Origin: Corynebacterium pollutisoli | GTDB taxonomy: Bacteria; Actinomycetota; Actinomycetes; Mycobacteriales; Mycobacteriaceae | Assembly: GCF_900177745.1 (NCBI RefSeq) | Contig: NZ_FXAR01000004.1 | Coordinates: forward strand, 62,001-126,000 | Direction of reading: 5' to 3' | Length of the DNA: 64,000 nt | Shown: piece by piece, positions 29,684-38,616 of the stretch | Layout of the letters: every line of letters begins with the position of its first letter | Numbering within the stretch: the stretch's first letter is position 1 | Notes under the pieces: generated by a model | Told to the model about the DNA's origin: nothing | Databases searched by the model: none | The model's input: only the letters and a program-made list of their open reading frames with translations | Program-made: the position numbers and the translations under genes

Positions 29684-30334
29684 ATGGTGAAGGTGTTCCT
29701 CGTCGACGATCATTCCGTCTTCCGCTCCGGTGTCCGCGCCGAACTGTCCGGCCAGGTGGACATCGTCGGCGACGCCGGGACCGTCGCCGAGGCGATCGCG
29801 GGTATCGACGCCGCGCGCCCCGACGTCGTGCTTCTCGACGTCCACATGCCCGACGGCGGCGGCCTCGCCGTCCTCCGCGGCGTCTCCTCGGATCCCGTGT
29901 TCCTGGCGCTGAGTGTGTCGGATGCCGCCGAGGACGTCATCTCCCTCATCCGCGCCGGTGCCCGCGGTTACGTGACCAAGAACATCTCCGGCACCGAGCT
30001 GGCCGAGGCCATCACCCGCGTCCACTCCGGTGACGCCTACTTCTCCCCGCGCCTGGCCGGCTTCGTGCTCGACGCCTTCGCGGGTGGGGAGATCGTCGAG
30101 GACGAGCCGGAGGAGCCGCAGAAGATCGAGGACCCGGTGGTGGACGCGCTCACCCGCCGTGAGCTGGAGGTCCTGCGCCTGCTGGCCCGCGGTTACACCT
30201 ACCGGGAGATCGGGCAGGAGCTGTTCATCTCCGTCAAGACGGTGGAGACCCACGCCTCCAACATCCTCCGCAAGACCCAGCAGTCCAACCGCCACGCGCT
30301 CACCCGCTGGGCGCACTCGCGGGACCTCGACTGA
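29684..30334 (+). CDS. esrR: NarL/LuxR-type response regulator (EsrR-like)
   Basis: 216-aa regulator. The receiver domain has the acidic pocket FLVDDH, the phospho-acceptor Asp in VVLLDVHMPDGG (about Asp52), and Lys in YVTKNISG. The C-terminal LuxR helix-turn-helix is LTRRELEVLRLLARGYTYREIG. Coupled to the kinase. In C. glutamicum EsrR controls its own locus and ABC transporters of the antibiotic-stress response; target sites in this window were not identified. Confidence 0.88.
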   Translation: MVKVFLVDDHSVFRSGVRAELSGQVDIVGDAGTVAEAIAGIDAARPDVVLLDVHMPDGGGLAVLRGVSSDPVFLALSVSDAAEDVISLIRAGARGYVTKNISGTELAEAITRVHSGDAYFSPRLAGFVLDAFAGGEIVEDEPEEPQKIEDPVVDALTRRELEVLRLLARGYTYREIGQELFISVKTVETHASNILRKTQQSNRHALTRWAHSRDLD

Positions 30335-30335
30335 T

Positions 30336-30554
30336 ATGAAGACCTACGATTTCTCCTTTGGCCGAGTGCTGCTGGCCGCGGCCGTGTTCACCGCGATCCT
30401 CGCCTGGCAGGCCGACCTCTCCTGGAACTGGTGGCTGCCGGCGTTCTTCGTGGTGGCCGCGATCTTCGCCCTCATGCACGCCTTCTACAACTGGGCGAAC
30501 CGCAAGCTCAATGCGATGGGGCGCCGGGCGCGCGAGGTGGAGGACCAGTTGTAG
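30336..30554 (+). CDS. Small two-helix membrane protein after esrR
   Basis: 72-aa protein with two membrane helices (RVLLAAAVFTAILAWQA and WLPAFFVVAAIFALMHAFY) and a basic C-terminus RRAREVEDQL. The ATG starts 1 bp after the esrR stop codon, so it is in the esrSR transcript. It has no own ribosome site beyond coupling. It may be an accessory membrane part of the stress system; function unknown. Confidence 0.75.
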   Translation: MKTYDFSFGRVLLAAAVFTAILAWQADLSWNWWLPAFFVVAAIFALMHAFYNWANRKLNAMGRRAREVEDQL

Positions 30555-30605
30555 GGGGTGGCGGTCACCACCGTGAGAGCTGGGCGGACTCCCATCCAGG
30601 GGATG

Positions 30606-31023
30606 CTAGATGCCTGGGGGCGTGTGGTTTTTCAGGAACTCGTCCAGTTCGGGGCTCATCCAGCCGACAGGCAGAGTCCATAAATGGATGAGGTCACTCC
30701 CCAAGGATTTCCGGTGTTCAATCAGTGCTGAACGGGCCGACGCCTCGCTCACAGTGGCGGTGAGCAGGTTCTGGCCGGGAAAAGTAAACGCAATTTCTCC
30801 GGGTACCGGATGTGAAGTGATGAATACGAGGTGGACGTGATCGCCGACGTGTAGCTCCTCCGAGTCCTTCTATTGTGAGGTCTTCCTGTACCAGGTAGTG
30901 ATCCGTGAGGCCCGGGTGCTGGAGAAGGTGTGCGATGGAACTCGGATCGACTATCAGTCCCACGCAGCACTCGAATGAAGTGTCTTTTTCCTCCAGGTAA
31001 ACGAGCGTGGGTGAGTATGTCAC
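30606..31023 (-). pseudogene. Low-GC foreign-looking gene with a central frameshift
   Basis: A 418-bp stretch with clearly lower GC and rarer codons (ATA, TTA, TTT) than its neighbours. The GTG start has GGAG 5 bp upstream and opens MTYSPTLVYLEEKDTSFE, with VGLIVDPSSIAHLLQHPGL next. The continuation lies in another frame: ELHVGDHVHLVFITSHPV, then LIEHRKSLGSDLIHLWTLPV, and it ends in LKNHTPPGI at TAG. One extra base near 30855-30868 (CTCCTCCGAGTCC) explains it. No family recognised. Probably acquired by transfer and now decaying, since no homopolymer is at the break. Confidence 0.7.
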
Positions 31024-31084
31024 GATGTCTCCGAATTATCTCCTTGCACTTTGGATGTATGAGGGTGTGTGTCGGGAGTCTCTG

Positions 31085-31492
31085 CTAGGCGTACGCCAGC
31101 GCCCGGGTGCCGTCGATGTGCGGGAACACCAGGTAAATCCACCCGAACACCGCCGCGCCGACAAGCACCGTGCCCCACACGGGCATGGGTGCGAACACGG
31201 GCACGATCATGAGCGCCAGCCACACGAGGAACAGGGGCAGCAGCTGGCCGATCTGCGGCTTGTGCACGGCGTTGTGGCGCTCGAGGAACTCCTTGATCTC
31301 GCGCCGGTAGGGGTGGCTGAACATGAGCAGCAGGCCGGCGGCGATGGCCGCGACCATGACGCCGACCTGGATACCGCGAGCCAACCCCGTCGACAGCACC
31401 GCCACACCGACGGCGATGAGCAGTGACGTACCCACGCGGACGGGCAGCGGGGTCGGAATCGGGGTCTGACGGGCGCGGATATCGGAGTACAT
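31085..31492 (-). CDS. Conserved membrane protein
   Basis: 135-aa protein with four predicted membrane helices in two pairs (SLLIAVGVAVLSTGLARG, QVGVMVAAIAAGLLLMFSH; LLPLFLVWLALMIVPVFAP, VWGTVLVGAAVFGWIYLVF). An intervening basic loop reads YRREIKEFLERHN. ATG at 31492. It is divergent from the imuA'-imuB operon. No known family motif is seen. Confidence 0.75.
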   Translation of the reverse strand: MYSDIRARQTPIPTPLPVRVGTSLLIAVGVAVLSTGLARGIQVGVMVAAIAAGLLLMFSHPYRREIKEFLERHNAVHKPQIGQLLPLFLVWLALMIVPVFAPMPVWGTVLVGAAVFGWIYLVFPHIDGTRALAYA

Positions 31493-31546
31493 GGAGGTCA
31501 ACGCTACCAGTTGACGGACGCGGTTCCCGGGGAGCATACTGGACCC

Positions 31547-32242
31547 GTGAATCAAACGGGTGTTCGGAAACTGCGGGAGGTGGACGACCTCGCGGGCCTC
31601 AGCCGGGCCGAGCAGGTCGAGCTCCTGCGTTCCCGGATGGACGCACTCGGCGGGGCCGTCGAGCAGCCTGTCGTCGATGGGCCTGAGGTCATCGCCACCC
31701 CCTCTGACCTGGCCCGCGTCCTGCCCGGTGGGGGTCTGGCGCGCCGGGTGGTCACCCAGGTGGCGGACTGTCCGGCGCTCGTCGTCGAACTCATCGCCCA
31801 GGCTACCGCAGGGGGCGGACATGTCGGCATCGTCGGGTGGCCGGAGCTCTCGCTCGCCGGTGTGGTCGATAACGGGAACCTGAACAACGTCATCGCGGTG
31901 CCCGATCCGGGTGTGGATCCGCTCGGGATCATCGGGGTGCTCGTCGAGGGGCTCGACCTGGTGGTGGCCCGCTGGCAGGCCCCGCTGGAACTCTCCCCGG
32001 TGCGCGCCCGCCCGCTGCTCGGCAAATTGCGGGGCGGTTCGGCGGCGCTGGTGATGGTCGGCGCGAGCGTGCCCTCCCCGCACGCGCGGATCGACGCCGA
32101 GGTGACCACCTTCCGCGGCATCGGCCAAGGTTCGGGCCGTATCCGGGGCGTCGACATCGCCGTGCGCGTGGAGGCGAAGGGGCAGGCGCCGGCCTCGACG
32201 ACCGTGACGGTGGGCAGGCGGGCCGAACTGAGGGTGGTGTGA
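31547..32242 (+). CDS. ImuA'-like mutasome protein
   Basis: 231-aa RecA/SulA-like protein of the kind found upstream of ImuB in actinobacteria. N-terminal helix LREVDDLAGLSRAEQVELLRS; a core with GGHVGIVGWPELS and VLVEGLDLVVAR; no intact Walker A, as is usual for ImuA'. In mycobacteria ImuA', ImuB and DnaE2 form the SOS-induced mutasome for translesion synthesis; ImuA' links to the other two. GTG start; stop 1 bp before imuB. No clear LexA box was found in front. Confidence 0.8.
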   Translation: MNQTGVRKLREVDDLAGLSRAEQVELLRSRMDALGGAVEQPVVDGPEVIATPSDLARVLPGGGLARRVVTQVADCPALVVELIAQATAGGGHVGIVGWPELSLAGVVDNGNLNNVIAVPDPGVDPLGIIGVLVEGLDLVVARWQAPLELSPVRARPLLGKLRGGSAALVMVGASVPSPHARIDAEVTTFRGIGQGSGRIRGVDIAVRVEAKGQAPASTTVTVGRRAELRVV

Positions 32243-32243
32243 C

Positions 32244-33788
32244 GTGCGCGTCGCTGCCCTGTGGTTCCCGGACTGGCCGGTGCAGGCGGCGCGGATCGAC
32301 GACCAGGACACGGACGAGCTGCCCGCCACCCTCGCCATCGCCCGCCAGCACCGCATCCGCGTGTGCTCGGCCGCCGCCCGCCACGCCGGGGTGCGCCGTG
32401 ACATGCGGGTGCGCCAGGCGCAGGCCGTGTGCCCCGGCCTGGTCGTCCTCGACGAGGACCTCGACCGCGATGGGCGGATGTTCGAGTCCATCGCTGCCGG
32501 CCTCGACGACGTCGCCTCCTCCATCGAGGTGCTGCGCCCCGGCCTGGTGGTCGTCGACGCCGGGGCCGCGGGCCGTTTCCACGGTTCGGAGGACCGCGCC
32601 GTCGAGATGCTCATCGACGCCGCCGCCCGCCGCGGCATCGACGCCCAGGTCGGGGTGGCCGATGAGATCGCCACGGCGCTCATTGCCGCCCGCGTCGGGG
32701 CGGGGCAGGTCGTCCCGGAGGGAGGGTCGCGCCCCTTCCTCGACGTCCAGCCCGTCACTTTGCTCGCCGCCGAGGCCTCGCTCCACTGTGAGCAGTCCCT
32801 GGTTGATTCGCTCGGTGACCTCGGCATCCGTACTCTTGGGGAGCTTGCAGCTCTGCCCGCCACTGCGGTGACCACCCGTTTCGGGGCGGCGGGGGAGCGC
32901 TGCCACCGCATCGCCCGCGCCGCCGCCGACCGCCGTGTCGCCCCCGACCTGCCTGCCACGGACCTGTCGGTGGCGGTCACCCCGGAGGACCCCATCGACC
33001 GGGTCGACGCCGCCGCCTTCGCCGCCCGCCAGCTGGCGAACATCCTCCACGAACGGCTGCGCACCGCCGGGCTCACCTGCCTGCGGCTGCGCGTGCTCGC
33101 GGAGCTGGCCGACGGTACCCGCCTGGAACGCATCTGGCGCACCCGCGAACCGCTCACCGAGTCCGCCACCGCGGACCGGGTGCGCTGGCAGCTCGACGGC
33201 TGGCTCACCTCCGGAGGGGCGGGTGCCATCGCCACCCTGATCCTCGAGCCCTTGGAGTCCGCCCCGCCGGACGTCGTCGGTGCGCTGTGGGGGGAGCGGA
33301 ACGACACCACCGCCGTGCGCCGCGCCGCCAACCGGGTGCAGTCGACGCTGGGCATCGACAAGGTGCTCACCCCGCGGCTCGTCGGCGGGCGGGGAGTGGC
33401 GGAGCGGATCGACTTCGTGCCGTACGGGGAGGAACGGGGCGTCGATAAGCAGGGGAGCTGGCCGGGAAGGATTCCCGGCCCCCTGCCGGCCCGCCTGACG
33501 CACCCGGCAACGAGGGTCCGGATGCTCAACGCCCGGGCGCAGGACGTGGTGGTCACCGCGGAGGCACTGCTCAGCGACACACCCCACGCGCTCGGCTGGG
33601 GGCGGCACCGCTACCGGGTGGCGGCATGGGCCGGGCCCTGGCCCGTGGACACCGGCTGGTGGGGGCCCGACGCGCAACGCGTGGCCCGCCTGCAGGTCGT
33701 CGGCCAGGCCGAGAATGAACGACACCCCCGCGCCTGGCTGCTGCTGTGGCTGAGCGGGGGTGGGTGGCGGATCGAGGCCGGCTACTGA
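32244..33788 (+). CDS. imuB: ImuB, catalytically dead Y-family polymerase homologue
   Basis: 514-aa Y-family DNA polymerase-like protein. The first motif reads ALWFPDWPVQAA, so the first catalytic aspartate region is altered. The palm segment around VVVDAGAAGRFHG lacks the usual acidic pair, consistent with ImuB acting as a hub that binds the beta clamp and DnaE2 rather than as a polymerase. Helix-hairpin-helix region near LGELAALPATAVTTRFG. GTG start 1 bp after the imuA' stop. It contains a copy of the 13-mer near codon 400 and ends overlapping a convergent lipoprotein gene by 7 bp. Confidence 0.9.
   Translation: MRVAALWFPDWPVQAARIDDQDTDELPATLAIARQHRIRVCSAAARHAGVRRDMRVRQAQAVCPGLVVLDEDLDRDGRMFESIAAGLDDVASSIEVLRPGLVVVDAGAAGRFHGSEDRAVEMLIDAAARRGIDAQVGVADEIATALIAARVGAGQVVPEGGSRPFLDVQPVTLLAAEASLHCEQSLVDSLGDLGIRTLGELAALPATAVTTRFGAAGERCHRIARAAADRRVAPDLPATDLSVAVTPEDPIDRVDAAAFAARQLANILHERLRTAGLTCLRLRVLAELADGTRLERIWRTREPLTESATADRVRWQLDGWLTSGGAGAIATLILEPLESAPPDVVGALWGERNDTTAVRRAANRVQSTLGIDKVLTPRLVGGRGVAERIDFVPYGEERGVDKQGSWPGRIPGPLPARLTHPATRVRMLNARAQDVVVTAEALLSDTPHALGWGRHRYRVAAWAGPWPVDTGWWGPDAQRVARLQVVGQAENERHPRAWLLLWLSGGGWRIEAGY
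33438..33450 (+). repeat. 13-mer, copy 5 (inside imuB)
   Basis: Exact GGCGTCGATAAGC; here it encodes GVDK(Q). Confidence 0.9.
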
Positions 33789-34414
33789 CGGTGGCGGACG
33801 TCGATGACCAGACGGTGCGGATCGTGGAGGACCTCCACCGAGTACGGCAGCTTCTCCTTCATGCCGATGACGAACTGCGAACGCCCCTCGAACGTGCCCA
33901 CCGAGACGACCTCCGTGACGTTGCCCTCCCCGGCGACGGTGCCCATGTGCGGATCCTGGCGGCCCAGCTCGAAGGGGTAGGTCGTGCCGTCGATGTTGAC
34001 GTTGAGTGCCACCGACCCCTGCACCTCCACCGGGTTGCCGGAACCCTGCTGCGTCGGGGCGGTGGTGTAGTCGACGAACCAGCCCGGGGCACCGTCACCG
34101 ACGAGGTCGAAGACGACACGGTCGAAACCGTCGTGGGCGGCCACGCGGACGGACTCCACCATGAGCATCGCCGGGGCGTCCGGGCGGGCGGTCTTCTGCG
34201 CCACGTCCGCGGTGCCGATGGACGTGGTGTCCGAGCCGCCGAGGGTGGCGGCGGTGAGGGTCTCCACCAGGGAACGCTCCCCGTCAGCGGTGCGGTTCTC
34301 CTGCCCGACCCCGGTCCCGCAGGCCGCCAACCCCAAAGACCCCGCGGCCAGGATGGCGGCGAGGGAGGTGCGGCGTGGTGAGGTCTTGCGAAGCGGCCCC
34401 GGGGATTCATTCAT
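33782..34414 (-). CDS. AMIN-like domain lipoprotein
   Basis: 210-aa exported lipoprotein. The basic N-terminus (PLRKTSPRRTS) and lipobox LGLAACG give a lipidated cysteine near residue 32. A disordered linker is followed by a beta-sandwich domain with HDGFDRVVFDLVGDGAPGW and LHDPHRLVIDVRH, typical of actinobacterial AMIN-like proteins. AMIN domains bind cell-wall or envelope components. ATG at 34414. It overlaps imuB tail to tail. Confidence 0.82.
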   Translation of the reverse strand: MNESPGPLRKTSPRRTSLAAILAAGSLGLAACGTGVGQENRTADGERSLVETLTAATLGGSDTTSIGTADVAQKTARPDAPAMLMVESVRVAAHDGFDRVVFDLVGDGAPGWFVDYTTAPTQQGSGNPVEVQGSVALNVNIDGTTYPFELGRQDPHMGTVAGEGNVTEVVSVGTFEGRSQFVIGMKEKLPYSVEVLHDPHRLVIDVRHRQ

Positions 34415-34558
34415 ATGACACACCGTAACCACAGGGGGTGGCGATGATGAACTCAGGAAGCGTCTCCGCCGGGGATCGTAATCATCTCGTTGTAAAGCAA
34501 CCCTAAGTGTCGCCGGGTGACTGGCGGGGCCTGTGGTACACATCGCTAGGCTGGGGGC

Positions 34559-35464
34559 ATGACTGAAGCTGCCGACCTCCGCTGCTCCGACGTGACCGGC
34601 GAACCGCTGCCCGGCTCCGCGAAGCAGGAACGCGTCTACGTCATCCTCGAATGGCCCCACGGCTGGAGCCGCGACGTCCTCGACGGCGGCGTCTTCGGCG
34701 AGGAGCTCACCGCCCGGCTCAAGAGCAAGCTGGGCAAGGACGCCGGGCTGCAGCTCATCCGCCACCCCGGCCGCGACGGCCGTCGCATCACCAGCCACCA
34801 CCTGTTCCTGGTGTTCGCGGAGGAGGCGCGCGTCGAGAAGCTCATGGTCGACGGGCCGGAGGCCATCCTCGACCTCGATCTCAGCGGCCCGGGCCGCAAC
34901 AACGCGGAGCTTATAGACGCCCCGCTCGTCCTCGTCTGCACCCACGGCAAGCGCGACGTGTGCTGCGCCCTCAAGGGCCGCCCGCTGGCGGCCGCCCTGT
35001 CGGAGCGCCACCCGGGGACGGTGGTGTGGGAGACCTCGCACACCAAGGGTCACCGCTTCGCGCCGTCCGTGCTGCTCATGCCGTGGGGCTACAGCTACGG
35101 CCGCCTCAACGAGGAGGCCGGGGACGCGCTGGTGCGCGCGGCGTTGCGCGGCGAGTACTTCCACCCCGGCAACCGCGGGCGCGGACTGCACGGGCCCCGC
35201 GGGCAGGTCGCCGAACTGGCCGTCGCCCGCGAGCTGCTGACGGCGGGGGAGCAGCTGTTCTTCGGCGAACTGGCGGTGCTCGAGTCGGACGAGGGGGTCG
35301 TCGTGGTGCACGCCGACGGCCGCTCCTGGCACGTCACGCTCGAACAGCGCGACGTCGAGGGTGTCGTCTCCTCCTGCGGTGACGCCCCCAAGACCGGCCG
35401 GGTGTGGGTGGCCGCCGACGTCCGCGCGGACCGGGCCGACCTCGGATGGGCCGACCGGGAGTAG
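34559..35464 (+). CDS. Sucraseferredoxin-like protein
   Basis: 301-aa protein of the sucrase/ferredoxin-like family. Its C-terminal part has a thioredoxin-like fold with cysteines for a [2Fe-2S] cluster: CTHGKRDVCCALKG, then HTKGHRFAPSVLLMPWG. In the N-terminal part LEWPHGWSRDVLDGG is typical. A role in electron transfer is presumed but not established for this family in corynebacteria. ATG at 34559 after CTGGGGGC. Stand-alone gene. Confidence 0.82.
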   Translation: MTEAADLRCSDVTGEPLPGSAKQERVYVILEWPHGWSRDVLDGGVFGEELTARLKSKLGKDAGLQLIRHPGRDGRRITSHHLFLVFAEEARVEKLMVDGPEAILDLDLSGPGRNNAELIDAPLVLVCTHGKRDVCCALKGRPLAAALSERHPGTVVWETSHTKGHRFAPSVLLMPWGYSYGRLNEEAGDALVRAALRGEYFHPGNRGRGLHGPRGQVAELAVARELLTAGEQLFFGELAVLESDEGVVVVHADGRSWHVTLEQRDVEGVVSSCGDAPKTGRVWVAADVRADRADLGWADRE

Positions 35465-35558
35465 GGGTCGGGGGTATTTCACTACGGGCAGAAGACGGGT
35501 GGTCCGCGGCCGCCACGCGATGAATGCCCGACGTGGAATACCCTGTTGCCGGCGCTCC

Positions 35559-35900
35559 CTACAGCCCCTCGATGATGTCGAGGAACTCCTCCGCGTACGA
35601 CACCCGCTGGCGCAGCTTGGCCAGGCGGGCGCGGGCGTCATCGTGGACCCGCTCGATGGTGGCGCGCGCGGCGGGGGAGGCGGGGTGCTCGGCGGCGTCG
35701 AGGAACTCCTTCATCTCCTCGAGCGTGAACTGCAGCGGCTTCATGCGGCGCACCAGCAGGATGCGCTCGACGTCGCGCTCCGAGTAGAGGCGGAAACCGC
35801 CGGGGGTCTTGCCGGAGGGGGAGACGACGCCGACCTCGTCGTAGTGGCGCAGCGAACGGATGGACAACCCGGTGCGCTCGGCGACCTCGCCGATCTTCAT
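35559..35900 (-). CDS. MerR-family regulator
   Basis: 113-aa regulator. The N-terminal winged helix-turn-helix (MKIGEVAERTGLSIRSLRHY, then GGFRLYSERDVERI) is followed by a long coiled-coil dimerisation helix. There is no cysteine metal-binding loop at the end, so it is unlikely to be a metal sensor. ATG at 35900 has GAGGG just before; a GTG 4 codons upstream is possible. Divergent from the SulP transporter with a perfect MerR-type operator between them, so it most likely controls that transporter. Confidence 0.88.
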   Translation of the reverse strand: MKIGEVAERTGLSIRSLRHYDEVGVVSPSGKTPGGFRLYSERDVERILLVRRMKPLQFTLEEMKEFLDAAEHPASPAARATIERVHDDARARLAKLRQRVSYAEEFLDIIEGL

Positions 35901-35943
35901 GCCCTCGTCCACGTGCGCCCCTTCGGTTTGTCGGCCCGAAACT

Positions 35944-35958
35944 CTACCGTTACGGTAG
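35944..35958. promoter_or_regulatory. MerR-type operator between merR and sulP
   Basis: Perfect 15-bp palindrome CTACCGT-T-ACGGTAG, 43 bp upstream of the merR start and 63 bp upstream of the sulP start. This is the expected layout for an operator embedded in a promoter spacer. Confidence 0.75.
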
Positions 35959-36021
35959 GTTTCGTTCTCCGGTGGTCACCACCACCGTATCCTCCCCTCA
36001 TCCCCGGCAAGGGAGCAGCCC

Positions 36022-37542
36022 GTGTCCCACCCCGTCCAGGAAGCGGCGCCCACCGGCGTCGTGGCGTCCTTCCGGCACGCCTTCTCCTCCCCGACCCGCC
36101 TGCGCACCGAGGTGCTCGGCGGGCTCGTCGTCGCGCTCGCACTCATCCCCGAGGCGATCGCGTTCTCCATCCTCGCCGGCGTCGACCCCCGCGTCGGTCT
36201 CTTCGCGTCGGTGACCATGGCCGTCACCATCGCCTTCACCGGCGGCCGCCCGGCGATGATCTCCGCCGCCACCGGCGCCGTCGCCCTGGTCATCGCGCCG
36301 GTCATGCGCGACCACGGTTACGACCACTTCATCGCCACGGTGCTGCTCGCCGGTGTCATCCAGATCGCGATGGCGGTGCTCGGCGTCGCCAAGCTCATGC
36401 GCTTCATCCCGCGGTCGGTGATGACCGGCTTCGTCAACGCCCTCGGAATCCTCGTGCTCATGGCCCAGCTCACCCACCTGTGGGACGTGCCGTGGCTGGT
36501 GTACCCGCTGTTCGCCCTCGGCATCGTCATCATGCTCGGCTTCCCGCGGCTGACCACCGTGGTGCCCGCCCCGCTGGTGACCATCGTCGTCCTCACCGCC
36601 CTCGTGGTGCTCACCGGCTGGTCCGTCCCGGACGTCGCCGACCAGGGCGAACTGCCCAGCTCGCTGCCCGAACTCTTCGTCCCGGCGGTGCCGCTCACCC
36701 TGGAGACCCTGCAGATCATCGCCCCCTACGCCTTCGCCATGGCGCTCGTCGGACTCATGGAGTCCCTCATGACCGCCAAGCTCGTCGACGACATCACCGA
36801 CGCCCACTCCGACAAGACCCGCGAGAGCTGGGGCCAGGGCGTGGCCAACCTCGTCACCGGTGCCTTCGGCGGCATGGGCGGCTGCGCCATGATCGGCCAG
36901 ACCATGATCAACGTCCGCGAGGCCGGCGCCCGCACCCGCTTGTCGACGCTCCTCTCCGGCGTATTCCTCCTCATCTTCGTCGTCGCCCTCGGCGACATCG
37001 TCGGCCTCATCCCCATGGCCGCCCTCGTGGCGATCATGGTGCTCGTGGCCCTGGGCACCATCGACTGGCACTCCCTCCACCCGCGGACCCTGCAGCTCAT
37101 GCCGCGCAGCGAGACCCTCGTCATGCTGGTCACCGTCGTCGCGACGCTGACCACCCACAACCTCGCCGTCGGCGTCATCGGCGGCGTGCTCACCGCCATG
37201 ATCATGTTCGCCCGCCGCGTCGCCCACATGGTGGAGATCGAGAAGGTCCGCGAGGTCGACGTCGACGACGACGGACAGGTCGACATCCGCACCTACCGCG
37301 TCACCGGCCAGCTGTTCTGGGCCTCCTCCAACGACCTCGTCTACCGGTTCGACTACCACGACACCGCCCGCCACATCGTCATCGATCTCTCCCAGGCCGA
37401 GGTGTGGGACGCCTCCACCGTGGCCACCCTCGACGCCATCCAGCAGAAGTTCCAGGCCCGCGGCAAGATCGTCGACATCATCGGCCTCGACGGCCAGAGC
37501 AAGTACCGCCTCGACCGGCTCTCCGGCAAACTGGGGGCATGA
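36022..37542 (+). CDS. SulP-family anion transporter with STAS domain
   Basis: 506-aa transporter. About 12-14 membrane segments include the SulP signature region LVVALALIPEAIAFSILAG and a conserved GGMGGCAMIGQTMIN. A cytoplasmic STAS domain covers about residues 410-500 (HIVIDLSQAEVWDASTVATL). SulP members carry sulfate, bicarbonate or dicarboxylates; short bacterial forms of this layout include bicarbonate transporters, so the substrate is open. GTG start. Overlaps the next small gene by 4 bp. Likely controlled by the divergent MerR protein. Confidence 0.88.
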   Translation: MSHPVQEAAPTGVVASFRHAFSSPTRLRTEVLGGLVVALALIPEAIAFSILAGVDPRVGLFASVTMAVTIAFTGGRPAMISAATGAVALVIAPVMRDHGYDHFIATVLLAGVIQIAMAVLGVAKLMRFIPRSVMTGFVNALGILVLMAQLTHLWDVPWLVYPLFALGIVIMLGFPRLTTVVPAPLVTIVVLTALVVLTGWSVPDVADQGELPSSLPELFVPAVPLTLETLQIIAPYAFAMALVGLMESLMTAKLVDDITDAHSDKTRESWGQGVANLVTGAFGGMGGCAMIGQTMINVREAGARTRLSTLLSGVFLLIFVVALGDIVGLIPMAALVAIMVLVALGTIDWHSLHPRTLQLMPRSETLVMLVTVVATLTTHNLAVGVIGGVLTAMIMFARRVAHMVEIEKVREVDVDDDGQVDIRTYRVTGQLFWASSNDLVYRFDYHDTARHIVIDLSQAEVWDASTVATLDAIQQKFQARGKIVDIIGLDGQSKYRLDRLSGKLGA

Positions 37543-37853
37543 GCGACTTCCCCACCTGGGTGACGCAGCGCCGCCAGCAGGCGGCCGCCGCCATGGCCGA
37601 GTTGTCCGGCAACGCCTCCGCCTGCGCCCTGGGACGCGCCGGGCGCAGCTTCCCCGCCTTCAAGTACCACGAGGGGGCCACCGCGGCACTCGGGGAACTG
37701 GCGCGGGCCCTCCGCCGGGGTGACGCGGACATCACGGAACTGCTCACCCGCTGGCAGGCCCCCGGTGGCACCGGCCGCGACTGGGAGGCCTACACCGCTG
37801 GCGGACGCGAGGCGCTCGAGGAGGCCGCCGAGGCCGCCGAGCGGCTCAGGTGA
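37539..37853 (+). CDS. Small hypothetical protein coupled to SulP
   Basis: 104-aa soluble, mostly helical protein (VTQRRQQAAAAMAELSGN, ALGELARALRRGD, ALEEAAEAAERLR). The ATG overlaps the SulP stop (ATGA), so it is translated with the transporter. No motif recognised. The end overlaps the convergent HAD-phosphatase gene by 8 bp. Confidence 0.75.
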   Translation: MSDFPTWVTQRRQQAAAAMAELSGNASACALGRAGRSFPAFKYHEGATAALGELARALRRGDADITELLTRWQAPGGTGRDWEAYTAGGREALEEAAEAAERLR

Positions 37854-38616
37854 GGCGACGCAGCGTCGGGGCGACGGACTCGAGGACCTCGTCCGCGGCG
37901 TCCATGACCTCGTCGGGGGACCAACCGAAGGCGTAGGAACGGTCGGCCCCGGCGTGCAGGGCCAGGTCGTTCCAGGAGTCACCGAAGGAGTAGAGCCGCA
38001 CCTCCTCCCGCGGCAGCCCCAGATCCGCGATCACCTCCGCGATGCCCGTGGCCTTGTCCACACCCGCCGGCACGATGTCGAGGAAGGTGCGGTTGATGTG
38101 CACCGCCACGTCCGGGCAGGCGGCGAGGATGTCCTCCCGCAGCTGCCGCTGGCGGGAGGGGTTGTCCGGCACCCACACGGGGAGGCAGGCGACGTCGTGG
38201 TCCGCGAGCTCCGCCAGATCCCTCCGCTCCCACTCGCGCAGGATCGTGCCGGTGAGCCGGGCGGGCTGCTCCGAGAGGAGGACGTCCGGGCCGTGGAGGG
38301 TGGTGGCGTAGACGGCGACGGTGGGGTCTCCGAGCAGCGGGGTGAGGATGTCGTGGAGGCTGCCCGTGGGCACCGTCCGGGAGAACAGGTAGTTCCCGGC
38401 CCGGTCCGCCACGCCGGCCCCGGTGAACACCACCGAGTAGTCGAAGACCAGGCCGTGGGGTTCGAGGGCCTGGCGTAGCGCGGAAAGGGATTTGCCGGTC
38501 GCCGCGACGGCCAGATGGCCGGCGTCCTGCCAGGCGCGGATGGCGGCGACGTCCGCGGCGGCGATGCCGTCGGGGAACAGGAGGGTTCCGTCGATGTCGA
38601 AGGCGGCGATCTTCAT
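37846..38616 (-). CDS. HAD-superfamily phosphatase (Cof type)
   Basis: 256-aa hydrolase. Motif I AAFDIDGTLLFP with the nucleophile Asp8, motif II threonine in AATGKS, and motif IV GDSWNDLAL. The Cof-type cap lies in the middle (about residues 85-180). Substrates of this subfamily are small phosphorylated sugars or cofactors; none can be named here. ATG at 38616. A conserved-looking noncoding element lies 120-190 bp upstream. Confidence 0.88.
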   Translation of the reverse strand: MKIAAFDIDGTLLFPDGIAAADVAAIRAWQDAGHLAVAATGKSLSALRQALEPHGLVFDYSVVFTGAGVADRAGNYLFSRTVPTGSLHDILTPLLGDPTVAVYATTLHGPDVLLSEQPARLTGTILREWERRDLAELADHDVACLPVWVPDNPSRQRQLREDILAACPDVAVHINRTFLDIVPAGVDKATGIAEVIADLGLPREEVRLYSFGDSWNDLALHAGADRSYAFGWSPDEVMDAADEVLESVAPTLRRLT

